Shown: in pieces, positions 1-7,996 of the stretch
How positions within the stretch are numbered: position 1 is the first letter of the stretch
Layout of the letters: the number at the start of each line of letters is the position of its first letter
Assembly (NCBI RefSeq): GCF_001642725.1
Contig: NZ_LSUQ01000030.1
Span: forward strand, 1-33,766
Direction: 5' to 3'
DNA: 33,766 bases
DNA from: Ferroacidibacillus organovorans
GTDB lineage: Bacteria > Bacillota > Bacilli > Alicyclobacillales > SLC66
Notes under the pieces: model-generated
What the model was told of the DNA's origin: nothing
The model's database searches: none
Seen by the model: only the letters and a program-made list of their open reading frames with translations
Made by a program: the position numbers and the translations under genes

Positions 1-89
1 CCTAACACCTTCGACGCTTCGCCTATCGTCACTAATCTATCCATATTGATAGTATACAGATAGTTTTAATGAGATTCAACGATTACTGT

Positions 90-644
90 TCAACCCCCCT
101 GAAAAACCCATAGGATTTCATTCGGGTTCTTAATAATCTCCACATACATTCCCAGCTGCTGTTCTAGATTGGCAATCGAATTTCCACCAGACTCATTCAA
201 ATACGTAGAGAGTGAAAAATAAGGTGGTCCAAACCACCACGACTTCAGGACGATATAAGCACGCGCGTGTAAAAGAACGCCTTGCCTGAGCACATCAGGA
301 ATTTGTGTAACCACAGCGAATTTCGCCCAAAATGAAACAATTGCGATGATGAGAATTAAGGTGACCGTCGCAGAAGTCCGGACAGCGTACTTTTTAAAGC
401 GCAACGCCCGCCGAATTCGCAACCGCCGCTTGCGGCGCCGCGCGCCAGAGCGACTCGATTTCTTTTTTTGACGCGGTGTTGCGAAGGTTTTGCGGGTATT
501 CTTCTGCGTTTTATTCCGTGGTGCAGGCTGCAGTGGGCTGACCAGCCATTTCAGGATGAATAGTGGCGTAATGCGCTCTTTAGGATGTGCTTCCTTGCGT
601 GAAAGGAGTGGATGTGAATCAGGATCATCATTCGTTGGATTCAT
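90..644 (-). CDS. Unrecognised basic single-pass membrane protein coupled to dnaB
   Basis: I do not recognise this 184-residue protein. Residues 1-40 are ordinary. Residues about 43-89 are very basic, with roughly 23 Lys or Arg and almost no acidic residues. A hydrophobic helix follows at about 91-109. The C-terminal 75 residues are aromatic and mostly neutral (KSWWFGPPYFS near 134-144). By the positive-inside rule the basic part should be cytoplasmic and the C-terminal domain extracytoplasmic. The start ATG overlaps the dnaB stop as ATGA, so translation is probably coupled to dnaB. The basic region could contact nucleic acid, ribosomes or lipid head groups; nothing in the sequence decides this. 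Reality as a gene is likely because of length, coupling and coherent topology. Function is unknown. Confidence 0.7.
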   Translation of the reverse strand: MNPTNDDPDSHPLLSRKEAHPKERITPLFILKWLVSPLQPAPRNKTQKNTRKTFATPRQKKKSSRSGARRRKRRLRIRRALRFKKYAVRTSATVTLILIIAIVSFWAKFAVVTQIPDVLRQGVLLHARAYIVLKSWWFGPPYFSLSTYLNESGGNSIANLEQQLGMYVEIIKNPNEILWVFQGG

Positions 645-1981
645 CGAACGTCACGCTCCAACGAGACAAATTTGTTATAGTTTTTCAGGAAAACAAGATC
701 CACTTTCCCCGTCGGTCCGTTACGCTGTTTCCCGATAATGACTTCGACAATATTCTTCTTCTCAGATTCTGGATCATAATAGTCATCACGGTATAAAAAT
801 GCAACAACGTCCGCATCCTGCTCGATGCTCCCTGATTCCCTTATATCCGATAACATGGGACGCTTGTCCTGACGCTGTTCAACCGAACGACTCAATTGAG
901 AAAGCGCGATCATTGGCACGGAGAGTTCGCGCGCCAGTTGTTTGAGACTCCTTGATATCTCGGAGATCTCTTGCTGACGATTGTCCGATCTGCCCTTCCC
1001 CGAAATGAGTTGAAGATAATCAATCACGACAAGCCCCAACCCCGACTCCGCTTTTAATCTACGCAGACGCGATCTCATCTCGGCGAGAGTAACCCCCGCG
1101 CTGTCGTCGATGAAAATGGGAGACTCCGAGAGTGAACTCATTCCGAGCGACAGCTTTGCCCAGTCATCATCTGCGAGTTGCCCTGTACGCAATACATTAG
1201 CGTCGATGTTCGACTCTGCGCAGATCATCCTTTGAACCAATTGCTCTTTAGACATTTCTAAACTGAAGATGGCCACAGGAAGTTTTGCGCGTACTGCTAC
1301 ATTCTGCGCAATATTGAGTGCAAAAGCCGTTTTCCCTACGGAGGGGCGCGCTGCGATAATAATGAGATCAGAAGGCTGAAATCCAGACGTCATCCGATCC
1401 AGGTCACCGTACCCAGAGGGTACGCCTGTCATTCCACCACGATTGTTGTAAAGAAACTCTATTCGCTCATACGCGTTCTCAAGAACTTCGCGAATCGCTG
1501 TGAATCCGCGGTCTGTGCGTTCTGATGCGAGCGCGAGAATTCGGCGCTCTGCAGTGTCAAGCAAAGCGCCCACATCTTCACCACCAGCATACCCAGAAGC
1601 CGCAATCTGTGTCGACACTTGAATCAATCGTCGCAAAAGAGCGCGATCCGCTACAATTTGTGCATGAAATTCTGCATTCGCCGCCGTGGGAACAGATCGG
1701 GAGAGGGCAAGCAAGTATTCGAGTCCCCCGGACTCTTCGAGCTTACCAACCTCCTGCAAACGTGACGTCAGCGTAACAAGGTCAACGGGGTCACCCTTTT
1801 CGGCTATCGCAAGTGCGATGTCAAAAAGAATCTGATGCGAGCCGCGATAAAAATCCTCTGCGCGCAGTTTCTCTGCTAGTGAAGGGAGAATATCAGGAGC
1901 AATAAGGAGCGCCCCGAGGACAGCCTGCTCAGCCTCCACACTCTGCGGAGGAATGCGCTCTGCAATCGCTTCAAGTTCCAT
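641..1981 (-). CDS. dnaB: Replicative DNA helicase DnaB
   Basis: This is the hexameric 5'-3' helicase that unwinds the chromosome ahead of the replisome (named DnaC in Bacillus subtilis). The 446 residues are full length. The N-terminal helical domain that binds primase covers about residues 8-110. The RecA-like motor follows, with Walker A ARPSVGKTAF at 211-220, Walker B LVVID at 317-321, the SQLSR motif at 361-365, and the RESGSIEQDAD segment at 381-391. The N-terminus IPPQSVEAEQAVLGALL is characteristic of the family. It follows lonC in the same direction, and its stop overlaps the start of a small membrane-protein gene. No intein or inserted domain is seen. The identification is secure. 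Confidence 0.97.
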   Translation of the reverse strand: MELEAIAERIPPQSVEAEQAVLGALLIAPDILPSLAEKLRAEDFYRGSHQILFDIALAIAEKGDPVDLVTLTSRLQEVGKLEESGGLEYLLALSRSVPTAANAEFHAQIVADRALLRRLIQVSTQIAASGYAGGEDVGALLDTAERRILALASERTDRGFTAIREVLENAYERIEFLYNNRGGMTGVPSGYGDLDRMTSGFQPSDLIIIAARPSVGKTAFALNIAQNVAVRAKLPVAIFSLEMSKEQLVQRMICAESNIDANVLRTGQLADDDWAKLSLGMSSLSESPIFIDDSAGVTLAEMRSRLRRLKAESGLGLVVIDYLQLISGKGRSDNRQQEISEISRSLKQLARELSVPMIALSQLSRSVEQRQDKRPMLSDIRESGSIEQDADVVAFLYRDDYYDPESEKKNIVEVIIGKQRNGPTGKVDLVFLKNYNKFVSLERDVR

Positions 1982-2017
1982 GAATTCACCGACCTTTTCA
2001 ACCTTACGTGATAAGAA

Positions 2018-3940
2018 TTATCGCATGTATTCAGCGATTGTCGGGAAAAACTCCGTTAAAATATCTCGCACGTGACTCACAAACCGAACATTCTCAGACA
2101 GATCCTTTGCGATTTCCAAACGATTTTCCGAAGGAACATAGAGTACGCGCACGCCTGCGTGACGCGCTCCATTTAATTTTTCCGGAATTCCGCCCACCGC
2201 CTTGATGTCACCGCGGATAGAAAGCTCTCCTGTGAACGCAACATCTTGTGGAATAGGCGTATCTGTCAACACGCTCATCAGGACGACAAAAAAAGCAAGA
2301 CCAGCCGATGGACCGTCAACAACGCCCCCACCCACAACATTAACGTGAAGATCGTAATGCGCCGTCTCTTCACCAAATACGCGGCGGACGTTCGTCAATG
2401 CATTTTGTAGCGCATCCTTTGTCATAAGACCTGCTCGATCATTGACGCGAGCCTCTCCGCGCCGCGATTCTCGGGCTGAAAAAACAGCCGCTTCAATCTC
2501 AATCAATCGACCTACATAGTGATGGACTCCTAACGCAAAAACGCGGCCAATTTCATTAGAAGACTGCAAAGTAACCTTACCCTCTGACGCCATACGGTTG
2601 ACACGTAGAACACTTTGCACATCTCCGACCGTAATTTCCGGACTCTCCATCTCTGAACGAAGGGTCGCAAGCGCATACGCATCGCCGAGTAATCCAACCG
2701 CCTTCCTGCCATTCGGGGCAGTTTGACTTATTTTCTTCGCAGCGTCAGGTTCAAGCGTTGTTCCTAATTGCTCTGCGCTCTGCTTTACAATGAGTGCGAG
2801 ATCTTCGGTAGTTAATGCGTCAAAAAAGATCTCCGCACAACGCGAGCGAAGCGCGGGATTGATTTCTTCTGGTTGACGCGTTGTGGCACCAATCAAAATA
2901 AAATCTGCCGGCGCACCTTCTTCAAACAACCTTTTTATATAAAGTGGCACCGCCAAATCTGCTGCATCATAGTACGCGGATTGAAAAGATACCTTTTTAT
3001 CTTCCAACACTTTTAAGAGTTTCAGCTGGGCGTGCGGATCCATTTCACCAATCTCATCAATAAATAATACACCGCCGTGTGCCTCACTAACTACGCCAAG
3101 CTTCGGCTCCGGAACGCCACTACCCGCAAGATCTTGGCGCGTGCCCTGATAAATCGGATCTTGGACAAATCCCAAAAGTGGATCTGTCGCCTCTCTCTGG
3201 TTACCGCGCAATGACGTGGCATCAATCTCAACAAAGGGGCTATCTTCGTGAAATCGGCTGCGTCGATATTTTGTAGCTTCTCGCAAGACAAGCCGCGCCA
3301 CGGTCGTTTTTCCGACTCCAGGAGGACCGTACAGCAGGATATGTTGCGGCCACGGTGAACACATTTTCGCAAGCAAGGAGTGAACCGCATCGTGCTGACC
3401 GACAATTTGTTCCAGACGACTCGGTCGCATCGCACTAAAAAGTGAACGGCCAATCGACTGCTGCGCCATCTTCTCAAGGCGTCCATACATACGCAAACTG
3501 TGTGGACTTTCCGCACTCTTATTTTTCAGGACGATTTCCTTGCGAATCTGTTCAAGATACTCGAGATGCCTTCTCTCAAGTTCGCTGGCAACCTTCTCAT
3601 CCAACTGTTCATCCAATTTCTTTCTCGCAGCTTGTTCCACCAGTTTTTCCTCAATCGCCGTCAGCATCGCGTATAAAGCGGCAGGATCGCGTTTGCTTCC
3701 TCGCAGAGAGGATTCCTCTTGAAAAAAGAGCTGGTGGAATGCAGTCACCTTTTGTTCAAGAAGCGTAGAACACATCTTTTCCTCAAGTTGATAGTGACGA
3801 ATTAATGCATCCCACGCTTCTTTGCCATAAAGACGTTCAGCGTAACCCAACAATGAATTCAAACGATCAAGCATAGCCATCGATTCATGCACTGTTTGTT
3901 CAACCATAACGGAGTCTTTGTGAGATCGTTTTTGTTGCAT
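2018..3940 (-). CDS. lonC: LonC-type ATP-dependent protease (sporulation-associated Lon family)
   Basis: This is an ATP-dependent serine protease of the LonB/LonC type, known only from subsets of spore formers and thought to act during sporulation. The N-terminal ~150 residues are helical and charged, not the LonA substrate domain. Counting from an upstream in-frame TTG at 3973, an AAA+ module has Walker A GPPGVGKT at 216-223 and Walker B VLFIDE at 302-307. The Lon protease domain has the catalytic Ser556 in VDGPSAG and Lys599 in IPEKLNG. I prefer the ATG at 3940 (640 residues) because GTGAGG lies 11 bases upstream. The TTG would overlap rplI by 20 bases. The gene sits between rplI and dnaB, where Bacillus has no protease. 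LonB is the alternative name, but the position and long helical N-terminus favour LonC. Confidence 0.85.
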   Translation of the reverse strand: MQQKRSHKDSVMVEQTVHESMAMLDRLNSLLGYAERLYGKEAWDALIRHYQLEEKMCSTLLEQKVTAFHQLFFQEESSLRGSKRDPAALYAMLTAIEEKLVEQAARKKLDEQLDEKVASELERRHLEYLEQIRKEIVLKNKSAESPHSLRMYGRLEKMAQQSIGRSLFSAMRPSRLEQIVGQHDAVHSLLAKMCSPWPQHILLYGPPGVGKTTVARLVLREATKYRRSRFHEDSPFVEIDATSLRGNQREATDPLLGFVQDPIYQGTRQDLAGSGVPEPKLGVVSEAHGGVLFIDEIGEMDPHAQLKLLKVLEDKKVSFQSAYYDAADLAVPLYIKRLFEEGAPADFILIGATTRQPEEINPALRSRCAEIFFDALTTEDLALIVKQSAEQLGTTLEPDAAKKISQTAPNGRKAVGLLGDAYALATLRSEMESPEITVGDVQSVLRVNRMASEGKVTLQSSNEIGRVFALGVHHYVGRLIEIEAAVFSARESRRGEARVNDRAGLMTKDALQNALTNVRRVFGEETAHYDLHVNVVGGGVVDGPSAGLAFFVVLMSVLTDTPIPQDVAFTGELSIRGDIKAVGGIPEKLNGARHAGVRVLYVPSENRLEIAKDLSENVRFVSHVRDILTEFFPTIAEYMR

Positions 3941-3953
3941 ACGACGACCAGCC

Positions 3954-4400
3954 TCACTTTGTAGGATGGACAACCACTTTTACCTTTGCTGTCACATCGT
4001 GATGAAGACGCACAGGCACTTCTGATTCACCAACGTGTCGTATAGCATCATGCAACACAATTTTTTTCTTGTCGATGTCAAATCCTGCTTCATGAAGCGC
4101 ATCCGCGATCTGTTTGGAAGTGATTGCCCCGAAGGTTTTCCCTCCCTCTCCTGTTTTCACATGAAGCGTGACCGTGTGACTCGCTATTTTTTTTGCGAGT
4201 TCACGGGCAGAAGCAACCGCTTGCTCCTCTCTTCTTTGATCCGCCATCCGCTGTTGTTCAAGCTCCTTTAATACCTCGGGAGTTACAACCTTTGCCAAGT
4301 TTCTCGGGAATAAAAAGTTCCTTGCAAATCCTTCTGAAACATTTTTCACTTCACCCTTTAATCCCTGCTTCGGAACATCTTGTAAAAAAACAACTTTCAT
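3954..4400 (-). CDS. rplI: 50S ribosomal protein L9
   Basis: L9 binds 23S rRNA at the base of the L1 stalk and helps keep the reading frame. The 148 residues are the usual bacterial length. The N-terminal RNA-binding domain shows the signature [21 protein letters not shown] at about 16-36. A long charged linking helix (about 45-75) leads to the C-terminal domain ending in VKVVVHPTK. An AAGGGG ribosome-binding site precedes the ATG by 7 bases. In Bacillus, gdpP (yybT) lies between the yybS homologue and rplI. Here the two are adjacent, separated by only about 20 bases. The downstream lonC start lies within or next to the rplI end, which suggests one transcript. Confidence 0.97.
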   Translation of the reverse strand: MKVVFLQDVPKQGLKGEVKNVSEGFARNFLFPRNLAKVVTPEVLKELEQQRMADQRREEQAVASARELAKKIASHTVTLHVKTGEGGKTFGAITSKQIADALHEAGFDIDKKKIVLHDAIRHVGESEVPVRLHHDVTAKVKVVVHPTK

Positions 4401-4421
4401 GGTTTATCCCCTTTTCATCAA

Positions 4422-5342
4422 TCAAGATTTTGTGAAACGCTGAATCCATTTGCGAACAGAAACAACTTGATCCACGGCACCTAGAAGAATAACAAGATCC
4501 AGCACCACAGGAACCATGAGAAGGATAAGTAGAAAAAATATCACAAAGAGCCCAATCCTGCGCCTCGAAAGAATCCACCACACTAACGATATCGCTTGAA
4601 TCACGAGAAGAAACGCGGTAATCAACCAAACGTTATTAACCAGTTGCCAATAGACGGTTTGCTTTGCGCCAATTCCTAGCGCGACAAGGAGAAACGAGAT
4701 GACAAAAATCGGGAGAATCGATCTCGGGAATCGAATCAAGCGAAAAAAAGGTTGCACGGTCCTTCCCTCACGGCGATGGACTGCGCGAACGATGATTAGG
4801 CTTACGATCGGAATGCTCACAGCAAACACAACCATAAGGCTCGGTAGCAGCAATTGAACTTCAGCCATCAGTTGAATAAGTAGACCACTCGCCGAAAGAT
4901 TGGTAACTTGCGTCAACTGTGGATTAGTGTGAATTGAAGCTTGCAGTTGTTGTTTTAGTGCGCTTAAAAATGAGTTTCCGGATAATGTTGCCAAAACAAA
5001 GCCACATAAAAAGAACGCAATCATGAGCAATGAGGATTGAATGATGGCCAACGCGATCGTCTGTTTTCGCAATCCTTGTGTCAGGAGATACGCCAAGATC
5101 CCTACTGAAACACAGAGCAGCATCATGCTCAACCATCCCGCAGTCAAAAAGGAAAAAAGGAACGCAATCGCGAGACTACCTACGGCCCTCCTTGTATAGC
5201 CGGCTTCCATGAGATAAACGATTGGCGCAGGAACCACAAGCAGAGCCAAACTTGAAAGCCCTGTAAAAACTGCAACACCCAGAAGGAGAAAAAATAAGGT
5301 GCTCGCTACTGCTGCACGCCGATTGGCATCATTCAGATACAT
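4422..5342 (-). CDS. yybS: YybS-like DUF2232 membrane protein
   Basis: This is a polytopic membrane protein of about 306 residues, with about eight hydrophobic segments by eye. It looks like the DUF2232/YybS family, whose molecular function is unknown. The pattern of a short cytoplasmic N-terminus (YLNDANRRAAVAS), two closely spaced helices, the GYTRRAVGS loop and a C-terminal basic tail fits that family. The match is supported by position directly before rplI, as in Bacillus. An in-frame TTG lies at 5360, but it has no ribosome-binding site. The ATG at 5342 is a more natural start although its own site is weak. It is probably the first gene of the run through rplI, lonC and dnaB. Transport of a small molecule has been suggested for some DUF2232 members; nothing here tests that. 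Confidence 0.75.
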   Translation of the reverse strand: MYLNDANRRAAVASTLFFLLLGVAVFTGLSSLALLVVPAPIVYLMEAGYTRRAVGSLAIAFLFSFLTAGWLSMMLLCVSVGILAYLLTQGLRKQTIALAIIQSSLLMIAFFLCGFVLATLSGNSFLSALKQQLQASIHTNPQLTQVTNLSASGLLIQLMAEVQLLLPSLMVVFAVSIPIVSLIIVRAVHRREGRTVQPFFRLIRFPRSILPIFVISFLLVALGIGAKQTVYWQLVNNVWLITAFLLVIQAISLVWWILSRRRIGLFVIFFLLILLMVPVVLDLVILLGAVDQVVSVRKWIQRFTKS

Positions 5343-5503
5343 CACCACAGATCTTTTCAATTTGGTTATTCATCTATTTTACATGGTGTTCTTCGTTTCC
5401 TCCACCTTGTATCATAAAATCGCGCAAGCGAAAGAATCTTCGAATTGTAATTCTTACTTTCTACGATTAAACTTGTATAAAATAGTTAAGGGTGTTGCAT
5501 TGC

Positions 5504-6733
5504 ATGCGTCCCAATCGCTTTTCACGACGCGCGTCCGCTTTATCAATCCTTCTGATCCTTGGCGCAATCCTAGAAGTTCCGAGCGGATCACATCAGTTCG
5601 TCATTGCAATTCTCCTCTTTGCGAGCATACTCGAAGGGTTCTCCTTATGGCACACGGGCCGGCGTCAGACTGTTGCTCATTCAGAAGAATTGCAGCTGAT
5701 CCAAGACGCGCCTTACGGAATGCTTTTTGTCGACAAAGAAAATATCATTCGATTATGCAATGATTCATCCACATGGATCCTCGGATTAGAAAAAAGTCAG
5801 ATCCTTGGCAGCACTGTTCACGATCTGTATCGCATCCTGAAAATTGCGTTGGACGAGTTTGGAGAACCTGTTAAGAATTCTATCTGGGATCATGTAATCC
5901 GAAACATGGAAATTGAATTTATCAATCCAAAAAGCCAAGATTCACAGACCTTACTGCTTCATCTCACACGTGTCTTCGATCACGAGATGCATCAGCATCT
6001 CGGCTACAATGTCTATTTTGAGGACGCAACAGCGCGCACATTATGGGAACGTAAAACCTTGCAAAGCGAGAAGCTGCTGCATGTTGCAGAATTGGCTGCT
6101 ACGACTGCGCATGAAGTGCGCAATCCACTAACTACCGTGCGTGGTTTTCTCCAGTTACAACAGAAGCGACACCCCGCCGCGGACGGCGAGCGCGACCTTT
6201 ATAAGATCATGATCGATGAATTGGATCGTGTCAATCTCCTTGTCACCGAGTACATGTCATTTGCGCAGTCACCCGAACACAGCAACTTTGCCGCAGTTGA
6301 TATGCACGATCTCATTTTAGACGCGATCATTCCAGTTCGTGCAAAATCATCCAATTTAGAGATTGATCTAGTATGCAATAGACTGGAATCTTCCTATGTG
6401 CTAGGCAACGCAGAAGAATTAAAGCAGGTGATACTCCACCTTCTTAAAAATGCCATTGAAGCGAGCCACGCGGGACAAACCATTGAGATCCATGGAGTGC
6501 AGTGCGAGAATCTTTACCGTGTTGAAGTGATCGACCAAGGTGAAGGAATCTCCGATCTTGCATTTCCCCATATGTTTGATACGTTTTTCACCACAAAGCC
6601 AACAGGATCCGGCCTCGGGCTCTCCCTCTCTAAAAAAATCATCGACCTTCACGCCGGTTCACTATATGCATTTTGTGATGAAAAGGGTACCCACTTCATT
6701 ATGGAACTGCCTCACAACCCGCACGAAAATTAA
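5504..6733 (+). CDS. Orphan PAS sensor histidine kinase, sporulation-kinase type
   Basis: This is a membrane-bound sensor kinase of 409 residues. Two hydrophobic segments lie at about 11-24 and 31-48 with almost no extracellular loop. A PAS-like domain follows at about 60-175. The HisKA dimerisation helix carries the phospho-acceptor His203 in TTAHEVRNPLTTVRGFLQL, a form typical of the Kin kinases that feed the Spo0 phosphorelay. The HATPase domain has the N-box LLKNAIEA (Asn316), the G1 box DQGEGIS and the G2 box TGSGLGLSLSKKI. No response regulator lies nearby, which also fits a phosphorelay kinase. GTG (5492) and TTG (5495) are possible starts. AAGGG at 5488-5492 is best placed for the ATG at 5504. 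It is transcribed against the fork, unlike its neighbours. Confidence 0.85.
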   Translation: MRPNRFSRRASALSILLILGAILEVPSGSHQFVIAILLFASILEGFSLWHTGRRQTVAHSEELQLIQDAPYGMLFVDKENIIRLCNDSSTWILGLEKSQILGSTVHDLYRILKIALDEFGEPVKNSIWDHVIRNMEIEFINPKSQDSQTLLLHLTRVFDHEMHQHLGYNVYFEDATARTLWERKTLQSEKLLHVAELAATTAHEVRNPLTTVRGFLQLQQKRHPAADGERDLYKIMIDELDRVNLLVTEYMSFAQSPEHSNFAAVDMHDLILDAIIPVRAKSSNLEIDLVCNRLESSYVLGNAEELKQVILHLLKNAIEASHAGQTIEIHGVQCENLYRVEVIDQGEGISDLAFPHMFDTFFTTKPTGSGLGLSLSKKIIDLHAGSLYAFCDEKGTHFIMELPHNPHEN

Positions 6734-6740
6734 AAATAAA

Positions 6741-6788
6741 CAAACAGGGTGAGAGACGTTTTAAAACGCTTCTCACCCTTGCCTGTTT
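6741..6788. terminator. Bidirectional hairpin terminator between kinase and rpsR
   Basis: An imperfect inverted repeat has an inner stem GGGTGAGA/TCTCACCC and outer arms AAACA/TGTTT. A further palindrome, CGTTTTAAAACG, lies in the loop. It lies between converging genes. Read from the minus strand (rpsR operon) it is followed by a U-rich tract (TGTTTATTTTTAA). In the plus direction the tail is less U-rich. It probably ends both transcripts. Confidence 0.75.
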
Positions 6789-6804
6789 ATCCCAAGCACT
6801 CATC

Positions 6805-7035
6805 TTATTCGGTTGTATAAGGCAACAGCGCGATTTGACGAGCTTGCTTAATCGCAACCGTAACTTGACGCTGGTGTCCAGCGCAGTTTCCTGAGATGCG
6901 GCGCGGAAGAATTTTTCCCCGCTCTGTGAGATACTTCGCGAGTCTTGGAGACTCCTTATAATCCACGACGGCAATCTTATCGACGCAAAATTGGCAAACG
7001 CGTTTACGCTTTCCGCCACGACCTTTACGTGCCAT
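6805..7035 (-). CDS. rpsR: 30S ribosomal protein S18
   Basis: S18 sits on the 30S platform paired with S6. The start is the ATG at 7035, giving [20 protein letters not shown] and 76 residues, because GGAGGTG lies at the right distance. An in-frame ATG seven codons upstream would fall before that site. The body [22 protein letters not shown] is the family signature. Cysteines in CQFC plus a later Cys and His (GNCAGH) look like a metal-binding C+ form, which many Bacilli have lost. It is the last gene of rpsF-ssb-rpsR. Confidence 0.96.
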   Translation of the reverse strand: MARKGRGGKRKRVCQFCVDKIAVVDYKESPRLAKYLTERGKILPRRISGNCAGHQRQVTVAIKQARQIALLPYTTE

Positions 7036-7082
7036 GCTGCTCACCTCCATCCTCAAAAGTACACTTGGGCACTACACGCGAT

Positions 7083-7541
7083 CTAAAACGGTAGATCATC
7101 ATCCACGATATCAATCGAGTGTCCATCATCCGCAAACGGATCATCCTGATAGCGCGACTCACTCATCGGACGTGATCCTTCACTCCGTGTTTGAGTTCCA
7201 GTTGCAGACGTAGGCACTGCATCGCCTCGATCTAAGAATCGGACGTTATCAGCGATCACTTCAGCCACGCGCACTTTCTGTCCCTCACGGTTTTCATATT
7301 GACGAATTTGAAGGCGTCCTTCAACCGCAGCCATTCGACCTTTGCGCAAATACTGCGCACAAAGTTCACCAAGCTTTTGCCAGACGACGATGTTGATAAA
7401 ATCTGCTTCACGTTCCCCAGCTTGGTTTGCTCGTTGGCGATCAACCGCAAGTGAGAAAGACGCGACGGCAGTTCCTGTCGCTGTATAACGAAGTTCCGGG
7501 TCTTGCGTGAGTCTGCCTATGAGAATAATCCGGTTGAGCAT
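7083..7541 (-). CDS. ssb: Single-stranded DNA-binding protein
   Basis: SSB coats single-stranded DNA at forks and recruits repair proteins. The OB fold covers about residues 1-105, starting MLNRIILIGRLTQDPELRYT, with the conserved FINIVVWQKLGE and YLRKGRMAAVEGRLQ stretches. A flexible acidic tail ends in DDDLPF, the tip that docks partner proteins. The 152 residues match SsbA of Bacilli. It lies between rpsF and rpsR, the standard order, with 15 bases to rpsF and 47 to rpsR, and is probably co-transcribed from the S6 leader. Confidence 0.97.
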   Translation of the reverse strand: MLNRIILIGRLTQDPELRYTATGTAVASFSLAVDRQRANQAGEREADFINIVVWQKLGELCAQYLRKGRMAAVEGRLQIRQYENREGQKVRVAEVIADNVRFLDRGDAVPTSATGTQTRSEGSRPMSESRYQDDPFADDGHSIDIVDDDLPF

Positions 7542-7556
7542 CGTATGGCCTCCCAG

Positions 7557-7844
7557 TTACTCCTCGACACGCAACGTTAGATATCGCAATACGTCTTCGC
7601 TGATCCGCATGAGGCGTTCGAGTTCGGATGTAAAATCTGTGTCAGCATTGTACTGCATCAGGACGTAGTGTCCTTCGCGATGCTCCTCGATCTCGTAAGC
7701 CAAACGACGCTTTCCCCATTCGTTCACTTCAAGCGTTTCGCCACCATTCGTGGTAACGACACCTTTAAAGCGTTCAACGAGTTCTTGCGTCTTTTCTGGC
7801 TCGAGGTCTGGACGGAGCACGTACAAGGTTTCATACTTGCGCAT
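7557..7844 (-). CDS. rpsF: 30S ribosomal protein S6
   Basis: S6 binds S18 and the central domain of 16S rRNA. The 95-residue ORF starts MRKYETLYVLRPDLEPEK, has the GKRRLAYEIEEHREGHYVL core at about 44-62 and ends with LRYLTLRVEE, all typical. AAGGAGGTG lies just upstream. Another ATG four bases before the start is out of frame. The gene heads the rpsF-ssb-rpsR operon, and a structured leader upstream probably gives feedback control by S6:S18. Confidence 0.97.
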   Translation of the reverse strand: MRKYETLYVLRPDLEPEKTQELVERFKGVVTTNGGETLEVNEWGKRRLAYEIEEHREGHYVLMQYNADTDFTSELERLMRISEDVLRYLTLRVEE

Positions 7845-7870
7845 GCATGTTCACCTCCTTATGGACTGTG

Positions 7871-7924
7871 GCCCCCGAAGGAGCAAGGTCGGCAAGAATT
7901 TGCCTTCAGGTGCCTTTTAGGCAC
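7871..7924 (-). promoter_or_regulatory. Candidate S6:S18 autoregulatory leader of rpsF
   Basis: Upstream of rpsF the transcript can form three hairpins. The 5' one is GUGCC-UAAAA-GGCAC (7910-7924). The middle one (7885-7906) has an AAGG/CCUU lower stem, a CAA/UUG upper stem and a CCGA bulge on its 3' side. The third is GCUCC-UUCG-GGGGC (7871-7884). A CCG bulge flanked by two helices is the known feature of the widespread S6:S18-binding mRNA motif, and its place before rpsF is right. The fold was worked out by hand. Assignment to the Rfam family is inference. Confidence 0.5.
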
Positions 7925-7996
7925 TCACATCATCTGATCATACAACATTCCAGGACAATGCGCCAGTCAATTCCGTTTCGTTTTTCAGCAATCTCC

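Noticed and set aside
1..89. Small inverted repeat CTATC/GATAG as terminator of the dnaB operon
   Set aside because: The stem is only 5 bases, AT-rich and lacks a T-run.
3442..3768. Plus-strand ORF of 108 codons opposite lonC
   Set aside because: It is a frame shadow of lonC with no ribosome-binding site and low-complexity Ser/Phe-rich composition.
4308..4321. TTTCTCGGGAAT as a second Noc binding site
   Set aside because: Two mismatches in the 12-base core, a level reached often by chance.
5302..5346. Possible 14-residue leader peptide (MNNQIEKICGDVSE) overlapping the yybS-like start
   Set aside because: There is no well-spaced ribosome-binding site and no attenuator structure, and short frames of this size are common by chance.
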